A DNA stretch of 64,000 nucleotides, taken from assembly GCF_001636425.1 (NCBI RefSeq), contig NZ_KV440953.1, positions 3,282,001 to 3,346,000 of the forward strand, in the 5' to 3' direction. Shown one piece after another: positions 42,588 to 49,344 of the stretch. Origin of the DNA: Heyndrickxia acidicola. GTDB lineage: Bacteria > Bacillota > Bacilli > Bacillales > Bacillaceae_C. Within the stretch, counting starts at the first letter, position 1; each line of letters opens with the position of its first letter. Both the position numbers and the translations under genes were made by a program. The notes below the pieces were generated by a model. The model made no database searches and was not told the DNA's origin. It worked only from the letters and a program-made list of their open reading frames with translations.

Positions 42588-43631
42588 TTGGAAAATTTAA
42601 GATTAAATGTATCACTTCTTCGCAGGAGGGTTCCAAACCTTACTACTGCAGCTAAGTCGATTGGTTTACGTCCTGCAACAGTGTCTAATTTATGTACTGG
42701 AAAAATCCCAGTAGGACGCTCAGAGGTGCGTACTTTAGTGGCCTTGGCTTCATTAGCTCAATGCAGTTTAGATGAATTAATTCTTAAGGGGGATTCGGTT
42801 GAGATGATTGAAACAAAAATAAAAACGTTAGATTTGTTCTCACCCATTGCAAAAGGCGGAACAGTCGGTTTAATCGCCCGGCCTGGATTGGGGCAGCTTG
42901 TAGTCCTTGGTGAATTGTTTTATAGGCTTAAAAAAGAAGGATATTCGATTATTTTGTTAAAGCCAGAGGAAAATCATCCGGAAATTAACGATATTATTGA
43001 CTTTGCCGATGTGGTGGTTGACTCTATCGAAGAAGCCTACGAACAAACCGTTTCCCTTGGCACTAAAAACGATGTCATCTTTACAGCCGATCGCTCTCAT
43101 GTTCTTACGGGAGATATTTTTAAACTGCAGGAACAGTTTCAAAATGTAAATATCCAAACGGTTACGACCTTCCTTCTTGATTTAAAAGGAACAAGTGTGG
43201 ACGAAGACCTTCCTTATGGGCCGCTCGAAACAGCCCTGTACTTCGATGCTGACCTGGCAGTACGCCATAAATATCCTGCCATTAACCCCATTTTTTCTAC
43301 ATCTTCTGTATTAGAAGGTGCGCACCTAGACCAAAACCACTTAGTGATTCAACAAAGAGCCCAAAAACTATTACGCCGATATAGAGAGCTGCGCTCAATA
43401 GTGAATGTTAAAGGATTAAACGGAATTCCTTCGTCTGAATTAGAAACGTATAATCGGGGAGAACGACTAGAAGCCTACCTCACCCAGCCATTTTATATTG
43501 CAGAGGAGTTTACAGGAAAAAAAGGAGAATCAGTCGATCTAAAGGATACCCTAAATGATGTACGGAAAATATTAGATGGGGCAGCCGATTCAAAGGATAT
43601 AGACTCCTTTATTTTTATTGGAAAGATGTAA
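42588..43631 (+). CDS. HTH domain fused to a degenerate F1-ATPase beta-like domain
   Basis: A 347-residue protein starting at TTG with AGGAGGTG seven bases before it. Residues ~5-68 form a helix-turn-helix (LTTAAKSIGLRPATVSNLCT, then DELILKGD). From residue 73 the sequence follows the F1 beta subunit: KTLDLFSPIAKGGTVGLIAR at the place of the beta 'L-x-PIxxGGKIGLFG' stretch, then KPEENHPEIND, TTFLLDLKGTSVDEDLPYGP, YPAINPIFSTSSVLE and QPFYIAEEFTGKKGE. The P-loop (residues 95-103) reads IARPGLGQL, lacking the Lys and Thr, and the DELSEED-like segment is replaced by GLNGIPSSELE. So it should not hydrolyse ATP in the usual way. The function is unknown; a nucleotide- or F1-related DNA-binding regulator is a guess. 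Confidence 0.8.
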   Translation: MENLRLNVSLLRRRVPNLTTAAKSIGLRPATVSNLCTGKIPVGRSEVRTLVALASLAQCSLDELILKGDSVEMIETKIKTLDLFSPIAKGGTVGLIARPGLGQLVVLGELFYRLKKEGYSIILLKPEENHPEINDIIDFADVVVDSIEEAYEQTVSLGTKNDVIFTADRSHVLTGDIFKLQEQFQNVNIQTVTTFLLDLKGTSVDEDLPYGPLETALYFDADLAVRHKYPAINPIFSTSSVLEGAHLDQNHLVIQQRAQKLLRRYRELRSIVNVKGLNGIPSSELETYNRGERLEAYLTQPFYIAEEFTGKKGESVDLKDTLNDVRKILDGAADSKDIDSFIFIGKM

Positions 43632-43684
43632 TGAATGTTTCGGCAGCAGCCTGCATCCCATGCTGAATGAATGATCATTTTCCG

Positions 43685-43728
43685 GGCTGAAAAATGAGAG
43701 AGTATCTCCTATTTTTCAGCCTTTTCTT
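43685..43728 (+). terminator. Terminator after the HTH/F1-beta-like gene
   Basis: GGCTGAAAAAT pairs with ATTTTTCAGCC, followed by TTTTCTTCTTT. The 500 bases to the next gene hold this hairpin, a candidate CodY site, a promoter and otherwise nothing clear. Confidence 0.8.
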
Positions 43729-44079
43729 CTTTCTAAAAGACTTCCCCTTTATCCCGCTTCACCATGCCTAAAGGTACTCTCCCGCCTCTATTTCTGGATA
43801 CTCAAAAAAGTTTTTTTCTCAAGGAATACGCCCATCCCCTAAGATGTAAGCGCTTAATATTTCGGTTTTCAAAGTTTTTAAGAATAACATATTTGATTTC
43901 TCTCTCATGGAGGAATGTATATTAAAAAAGCCAGTTGAATCCAACTAAAGTGCTAGAATCAATCATTCTTAGAGCAAACGGTCAATATTCATCATAAAAA
44001 AACATAGTAGCAGTACTTTGCTTATACAAAAAAGAATTATTATATCAAAAAAACAAATAAGAGCTATCCCAAATATCGA

Positions 44080-44094
44080 AAATATCAGAAAATA
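44080..44094 (+). promoter_or_regulatory. Candidate CodY site upstream of the POT gene
   Basis: AAATATCAGAAAATA differs from the CodY consensus AATTTTCWGAAAATT at three of 15 positions. It lies ~43 bases before the -35 element; CodY repression of peptide uptake genes is well known in Bacillus. Confidence 0.4.
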
Positions 44095-44136
44095 TAGAGT
44101 GTAATTAAAGTAAATTCTTCTAATTTTCAATAGTTA

Positions 44137-44165
44137 TTGACAAAATTCGACTATTAAAATATTAT
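44137..44165 (+). promoter_or_regulatory. Sigma-A promoter of the POT gene
   Basis: TTGACA (44137-44142), 17-base spacer, TATTAT (44160-44165), 24 bases before the start codon. Confidence 0.75.
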
Positions 44166-44189
44166 TTTAATATACAAGGAGGTATGAAT

Positions 44190-45728
44190 ATGTCGTCAAC
44201 TGCAAATAAACAGAAAATTCCGCAAAGCACGCCACAAACGTCGATAAATAGACAGAAAATTGTGGATAGTGTTCCTCAAAAAGGTTTTTTTGGCCATCCT
44301 AAAGGTTTATTCACTTTATTCTTCACAGAATTCTGGGAGCGCTTTTCTTACTATGGTATGAAGGCTATCCTGGTCTACTATATGTATTATTCCGTTTCAA
44401 AAGGCGGCTTAGGCTTCGATCAGCAGACAGCACTATCCATTGCATCCGTATACGGCGCGCTCGTATACATGTCAGGAATCATCGGAGGCTGGATATCTGA
44501 CCGACTCACAGGTGCTACAAAATCCGTATTCTACGGCGGAATATTAATTATGTTTGGCCACCTGGCATTAGCCGTTCCTGGAAACATCTCCATGTTTTTC
44601 GTTTCAATGATTTTAATCGTAGTGGGTACAGGATTGCTAAAACCAAATATTTCAACCGTTCTAGGAGAAATGTACGATATTAATGATGCTCGTCGCGATG
44701 CCGGCTTCAGTATCTTCTATATGGGTGTTAACCTTGGAGCATTCGTTGCTCCGTTGGTTGTAGGAACAATCGGAATGAAATACAATTTCCACTTAGGGTT
44801 CGGATTGGCTGCAATCGGTATGTTCCTTGCATTAGTGGTTTACTTCTTAACAAAGAAAAAGAATCTGGGTCTTGCTGGTTCATTTGTAACAAACCCAATG
44901 AAACCGGAAGAAAAGAAAAAAGCTTTCACTCAAATCGGCATTGGAGTTGTTATTCTCGCCGTATTAATTATCGCACTTGTTTCAACTGGAAACTTAACGA
45001 TCGATTCCTTTATTAACATTGTAGGTATTTTAGGATTTGTTATTCCGATCATTTATTTCATCTTTATGTACCGCAACCCGAAAGTGACAAAAGAAGAGCG
45101 CTCTCGCTTAATTGCCTATATTCCGCTTTTCCTTGGAGCTGTTTTGTTCTGGTCTATTGAAGAGCAAGGTTCAACCATCCTGGCAGACTTTGCTGACCAA
45201 AAGACTCAATTAAACTTTGCCGGTATGCATATTTCGCCAGCATGGTTCCAGTCTTTAAATCCATTATTTATTATAGTATTCGCGCCAATTATTGGTGCGA
45301 TTTGGGTAAAGCTAGGCAAAAGGCAGCCGACATATACTCAAAAATTCTCTTACGGACTATTACTAGCAGGTTTATCATTCATTGTTATTTTAGTTCCAGC
45401 TTTAATTGGCGGTTCCCATGCACTTGTAAACCCATTATGGCTTGTGCTTAGTTACTTCCTATGTGCAATTGGTGAGCTGTCTTTATCACCTGTGGGACTA
45501 TCTGCAACAACCAAATTGGCACCTGCAGCTTTCTCAGCTCAAATGCTAAGTCTATGGTTCCTAACAGACGCTGCAGCACAGGCACTGAATGCTCAGCTTG
45601 TTAGGTTCTACACACCACAAAATGAAATGTCTTACTTTGCTGTCATTGGTATAGCATCCATTGTACTATCCCTTATTCTTTTTGCACTTTCACCAAAAAT
45701 GCAGAAGTTTATGAAGGGAATTAAATAA
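44190..45728 (+). CDS. Proton-dependent di-/tripeptide transporter (POT/PTR family)
   Basis: A 512-residue MFS protein of the POT family. The hallmark ExxER motif is in FFTEFWERFSYYGMKAI (near residue 45), and the PTR2 signature region follows in YMGVNLGAFVAPL. Fourteen membrane segments are expected, including two between the two six-helix halves. The ATG at 44190 is used, as AAGGAGG is 7 bases before it and only 1 base before an ATG at 44184. It imports di- and tripeptides with protons. It has its own promoter with a possible CodY site, and a bidirectional terminator after it. Confidence 0.93.
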   Translation: MSSTANKQKIPQSTPQTSINRQKIVDSVPQKGFFGHPKGLFTLFFTEFWERFSYYGMKAILVYYMYYSVSKGGLGFDQQTALSIASVYGALVYMSGIIGGWISDRLTGATKSVFYGGILIMFGHLALAVPGNISMFFVSMILIVVGTGLLKPNISTVLGEMYDINDARRDAGFSIFYMGVNLGAFVAPLVVGTIGMKYNFHLGFGLAAIGMFLALVVYFLTKKKNLGLAGSFVTNPMKPEEKKKAFTQIGIGVVILAVLIIALVSTGNLTIDSFINIVGILGFVIPIIYFIFMYRNPKVTKEERSRLIAYIPLFLGAVLFWSIEEQGSTILADFADQKTQLNFAGMHISPAWFQSLNPLFIIVFAPIIGAIWVKLGKRQPTYTQKFSYGLLLAGLSFIVILVPALIGGSHALVNPLWLVLSYFLCAIGELSLSPVGLSATTKLAPAAFSAQMLSLWFLTDAAAQALNAQLVRFYTPQNEMSYFAVIGIASIVLSLILFALSPKMQKFMKGIK

Positions 45729-45733
45729 TTCAC

Positions 45734-45767
45734 AAAAACCCGGGTCATGAACTCGGGTTTTTTGTGT
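45734..45767. terminator. Bidirectional terminator
   Basis: CACAAAAACCCG.. and ..CGGGTTTTTTGTG form a hairpin with A and T runs between the convergent POT and thiolase genes. Confidence 0.85.
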
Positions 45768-45787
45768 GAATGGCTTTGTTAAAGGAC

Positions 45788-46882
45788 TTATATTACCTCG
45801 AATAGAACCGCTACTCCTATTCCTCCTCCACTTCCAATTGCGGCCAGTACATATTTTAAATTCTTTCGTCTTTGTACTTCATAAAAAAGCCTCGCAACCA
45901 TGATACTTCCTGAAGCTCCATAAGGATGTCCCAGCGTTAAAGCTCCTCCACATACATTTACCTTTTCATAAGGAATAGAAAGTTCTTTTGTACAGGCGAC
46001 CATTTTGGAAGAGAAAGCTTCATTTATTTCAAAGAGGTCAATGTCCGCAATCGTTAGGAGGTTTCTTTTTAATAAAGCTTGAATAGCCGGAATAGGCGCT
46101 GCTCCTGGATAATGAGGAGATAAACCTGCGACTTCACTATCCAAAAATCTTAAAATGGGCTGTAATCCATGTTTTAGTGCCATGTTTTCTTCCATAATAA
46201 GGACAGCCGCGGCCCCATCATGAATGCCGCAGCTGTTCGCTGCGGTAACGGTCCCATTCTTTTTAAATATTGGTTTCGCTCTATTTAAAAGAACCTCCAT
46301 CCTTCTTTTCCTAGAAAATTCTTCATCTTGGCGGAATTCCCCTATCGGAATCATTTCCTGACTTAAATATCCTTTTTCATAAGCTTCCCAGCTGCGTTTA
46401 TAACTTAATAGAGAGTATTCATCCTGCATTTTCTTTGAAATTGCATACTTTTCAGCTACATATTCTGCTGCAACACCCATATCCGGGTCTCCCATTTTTT
46501 CAGGAGAGAATCTTGCTCTAGACGGAAATGGCGAGGTACTCGTGCTTTCTACTCCACCAGCAATATAACAAGCGCCTGCTCCGCCTTGTATGTAGTAACA
46601 CGCCATTCTGATGGCTTCTAACCCTGCACTGCATTGACGGTCAATTGTCATTCCCGTTACAGAAAGAGGAAGTTCTGCTTCTAATGCAGCAACTCGAGCT
46701 ACATTTCCCCCTGGTCCAACTACATTTCCTAAAATGACGTCATCTATCTTTTCTTCCAATCCATTTGCTAATTGTTGGAGGAGAGGAGCTGCAAGCTCAT
46801 GTGGAGGAAAGTCACGTAAGATTCCCCCCTTTTTTCCAACGGGTGTTCGTTTCGCTTTGACAATTACCGCTCTTTTAATCAC
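45788..46882 (-). CDS. yhfS: Thiolase-family protein (YhfS-like), second catalytic Cys missing
   Basis: A 364-residue thiolase. The acyl-accepting Cys84 lies in TIDRQCSAGLEA. The NEAF motif (LFEINEAFSSKM) and the His of TLGHPYGASGS are present. The C-terminal Cys of the usual CxGGG motif is replaced by Gly350 (AIGSGGGIGVA). The start is GTG 46882, with GAGGTGG before it. In B. subtilis the order yhfS-yhfT-yhfU is the same as here. Thiolases split or condense acyl-CoA and acetyl-CoA; its link to the biotin transporter is known only by gene order. Overlaps yhfT by 8 bases. Confidence 0.85.
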   Translation of the reverse strand: MIKRAVIVKAKRTPVGKKGGILRDFPPHELAAPLLQQLANGLEEKIDDVILGNVVGPGGNVARVAALEAELPLSVTGMTIDRQCSAGLEAIRMACYYIQGGAGACYIAGGVESTSTSPFPSRARFSPEKMGDPDMGVAAEYVAEKYAISKKMQDEYSLLSYKRSWEAYEKGYLSQEMIPIGEFRQDEEFSRKRRMEVLLNRAKPIFKKNGTVTAANSCGIHDGAAAVLIMEENMALKHGLQPILRFLDSEVAGLSPHYPGAAPIPAIQALLKRNLLTIADIDLFEINEAFSSKMVACTKELSIPYEKVNVCGGALTLGHPYGASGSIMVARLFYEVQRRKNLKYVLAAIGSGGGIGVAVLFEVI

Positions 46883-48341
46883 TGGCCACCTCACTTTCTA
46901 TTTGATTGATTAGTTCAGCACGTGCTATCTTGCCGCTCGTCGTATAGGGCATTTCATTTAGAAAAAACCACTTACGAGGGATTTTATAAGAAGATAAATG
47001 CATTTTACAATACCTTTTTAACTCTAATTGACTGGCCTTTCCCTTCACTGCCGCAGTCACAATCTGACCCCAATATGAATCGAATAAACCTATCACAGCA
47101 ACTTCCTCGACATCTGGATGCAAGGAGAGCACATTTTCTATTTCCTCAGGGAAAATATTTATTCCTCCATATAAGATCATATTTTGTTCACGGCCAACAA
47201 TATACAAAAACCCATCTTCATCAAAATAGCCCATATCATGGACTGTAGCCCACCCCTCATTATCTTGAATAGGATGGATGGCCCTTTCATGGCGGTCAAA
47301 GTATCCATTTATCATTAATTTGCTTCTTACATATATTTTTCCGGTCTCATTTTGCTGGGCTAATTCCTGATTTGAACGGCGTATTTGAACCTCTACACCA
47401 TGGCACGGCTTTCCGACTGTTACAGCTTTCTTAATGCCATCTCTGTCAGAGAGTACAGTAATGAAGCTCAATTCACTAGCCCCATAAAACTCATACATGG
47501 TCATATTCGGAAACATAATTCGGATTTTTATTTTTGACCTTTCTGACCATTTAGCACCACTTGAAATTATTTTTATGGACTTATCAACTTGGACTTCTTG
47601 TTTCAGGAGTGCTTCTACCATGGTCGGAACGACATAGACCGTTGTAACTGGAAACATTGTGATCGACGATATTGCTTCAATAGGAGAGAATTTTTCTAAA
47701 AGAAATACGGTTCCACCTAAATACAAAGTACTTATGGCTCCATACAAAAAATGAGAATGAAATAAGGCACCCAAAATAAGAGCCTGCTCGGATTCATCTA
47801 ATTCAAAATCAAAACGGCTGCAATTAAAGCTCGCCACCCATGAATCTTGTGAGCGAACAAACGCTTTTGGCTTTCCCGTCGTACCAGAAGTAAATCCAAT
47901 GTAAAAAGGCAGATTTTCTTCCGTTTCCACTACAGTTGCAGGATTGAACTGAGACATTTCCTTTAAACTATCTTCCAAAATCATGACATTAGGAATCCTT
48001 TGTTGGATTTGAGAGTGAATTTCTCTAGTTGAGATAATAATCGAAGGCTGAGAAAGCATCACCCTTTTTTCTAATTCGTTTATTTTCCATTTTAAATCAT
48101 ATGGAACAGCAATCCAGCCTGCCCTAGAGGCTCCTGCAAAGAACTGCAGAAAAGGGATGTCGTTTGGCAAAAGGATTCCAATTGTTTTATTTTCTGAACG
48201 GAGAGAATGCAGCCAGTTTGCGGTTTGGTTGATTAATTCATCCCATTTTTGATAACTAATTTGTTGATGATTCGTTTGAATTGCGATTTTGTCGGGGCAT
48301 ACTTTAGCAAAAGTCTTATACATTCCTGTAATATTTCCCAT
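46875..48341 (-). CDS. yhfT: AMP-binding acyl-CoA synthetase (YhfT-like)
   Basis: A 488-residue ANL-superfamily ligase. The P-loop-like A3 motif is YIGFTSGTTGKPKAF (about residue 150), followed by MYEFYGASEL and the hinge region GYFDEDGFLYIVGREQNMI, with the catalytic C-terminal Lys in YTTSGKIARAEL. The start is ATG 48341 with GAGGAGA before it. It activates a carboxylic acid as an acyl-CoA in the cytoplasm. Being co-regulated with a biotin transporter, it may make or use a biotin-related precursor (a pimelate-type acid has been a common guess); this is inference only. Confidence 0.88.
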   Translation of the reverse strand: MGNITGMYKTFAKVCPDKIAIQTNHQQISYQKWDELINQTANWLHSLRSENKTIGILLPNDIPFLQFFAGASRAGWIAVPYDLKWKINELEKRVMLSQPSIIISTREIHSQIQQRIPNVMILEDSLKEMSQFNPATVVETEENLPFYIGFTSGTTGKPKAFVRSQDSWVASFNCSRFDFELDESEQALILGALFHSHFLYGAISTLYLGGTVFLLEKFSPIEAISSITMFPVTTVYVVPTMVEALLKQEVQVDKSIKIISSGAKWSERSKIKIRIMFPNMTMYEFYGASELSFITVLSDRDGIKKAVTVGKPCHGVEVQIRRSNQELAQQNETGKIYVRSKLMINGYFDRHERAIHPIQDNEGWATVHDMGYFDEDGFLYIVGREQNMILYGGINIFPEEIENVLSLHPDVEEVAVIGLFDSYWGQIVTAAVKGKASQLELKRYCKMHLSSYKIPRKWFFLNEMPYTTSGKIARAELINQIESEVASD

Positions 48342-48353
48342 AAAATCTCCTCT

Positions 48354-48395
48354 ATTAAAAAGAGACACATCTAGGTGCCTCTTAAAATTTAGATG
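48354..48395 (-). terminator. Internal terminator between bioY and yhfT with an alternative fold
   Basis: On the minus strand AAGAGGCAC pairs with GTGTCTCTT, followed by TTTT. CACATCTA, in the last codons of bioY, can instead pair with TAGATGTG, which overlaps the terminator's 3' arm, so two exclusive folds are possible. Confidence 0.55.
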
Positions 48396-48955
48396 TGTTT
48401 AGTATAAACTGCTGCAAATGAACGTGAAATAACTGGGTGTTTTCTTAATCTGAAGACTAAAATAGAAGCTAGTATGGCTTTTAAGATGTCCCCTGGGATA
48501 TAAATTAAACTTAACTTTACAGCATTTAAAACAGGGATTTTCATCATAAATGCTTGGACAGGAATTCCGATTAAATAGACTAATAGGATTCCAACTGTTA
48601 GATTAATCAATAAAACATGTTGTATTTTTAAAGCTTGAAAACGTGATAGTAGATACCCAATACAGAAAGCAGTAATAGGCCACGAAATTAAATAACCAAC
48701 GCTTGGTCCGACAAATACACTTAGACCGCCTCGTCCTCCAGATAAAAGAGGCATTCCAGCAGCTACTAGTAATAAAAAGATTGTCTGGCTCATCGCCCCT
48801 AATCTTGCTCCCAATACTCCCCCAGCAAGAAGGACGCCTAGTGTTTGTAATGTAATAGGAACAGGTGTAAAAGAAAGCGTGATAGGCGGTACCAATCCAA
48901 GCGCGCCCATGACAGCCGCGAACACTGCTACAAAAGTAATTTCTCTAATTTTCAT
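48389..48955 (-). CDS. bioY: BioY-family biotin transporter (S component)
   Basis: A 188-residue BioY with six membrane segments. Family stretches are FTPVPITLQTLGVLLAGGVL (residues ~30-50), RLGAMSQTIFLLL and FVGPSVGYLISWPI. BioY is the substrate-binding unit of an ECF vitamin transporter, with the shared EcfAA'T module encoded elsewhere. The start is ATG 48955 with TAGGAGA before it. In B. subtilis the third gene of the yhfSTU operon is the same, and a BirA-type operator lies upstream. First gene of the operon here. Confidence 0.94.
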   Translation of the reverse strand: MKIREITFVAVFAAVMGALGLVPPITLSFTPVPITLQTLGVLLAGGVLGARLGAMSQTIFLLLVAAGMPLLSGGRGGLSVFVGPSVGYLISWPITAFCIGYLLSRFQALKIQHVLLINLTVGILLVYLIGIPVQAFMMKIPVLNAVKLSLIYIPGDILKAILASILVFRLRKHPVISRSFAAVYTKHI

Positions 48956-48994
48956 TTTAATTCTCCTAATAACCAATATGTATTATTTACGTCT

Positions 48995-49047
48995 ATCATA
49001 ATAAAGAGATTTAAAATATGTCAACTTATTTTTTGTTTAGGTTAACA
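48995..49047 (-). promoter_or_regulatory. Promoter with BirA-type operator before bioY
   Basis: On the minus strand the operator is TGTTAAC (49047-49041), 15 bases, GTTGACA (49025-49019), the inverted repeat of the Bacillus BirA box. The right half overlaps the -35 TTGACA (49024-49019); the -10 TATGAT is at 49000-48995, 18 bases on. Biotin-loaded BirA would block the promoter. Confidence 0.8.
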
Positions 49048-49244
49048 ATTAGCGTCTATTGTTTATTGTTTCTGTAAGAAGTAACCGTATGCATATACAA
49101 GAAAAAGCGCAAATGTCTTGCTCATCTGCAAGCTTATTACGCTGGAGTTAGCTGCAAGCGTTTCTCTAATTTTTAAAACGATTTTTATGCTGCCAGGCTG
49201 GAAACCGAGTAGTGTTAGAGTTAGAAATCCTCATTTATTAGATA

Positions 49245-49291
49245 GAAAAAACTGTCTAAAAGATCATATTTAAAATGATTTTTTAGACAGC
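49245..49291 (-). terminator. Terminator of the large glycosyltransferase gene
   Basis: On the minus strand CTGTCTAAAAAATCATTTTA and the reverse TAAATATGATCTTTTAGACAG pair, then TTTTTTC. It lies ~55 bases after the stop codon. Confidence 0.8.
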
Positions 49292-49344
49292 TTTAAGTGT
49301 TTTTACTATCTATTAAATATTACCTAATTTAGTTATATTGAGGT

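Noticed and set aside
42588-43631. A decayed copy of atpD
   Set aside because: The frame is intact over 347 codons, has its own ribosome site and terminator, and carries an HTH not found in AtpD, so a working gene is more likely.
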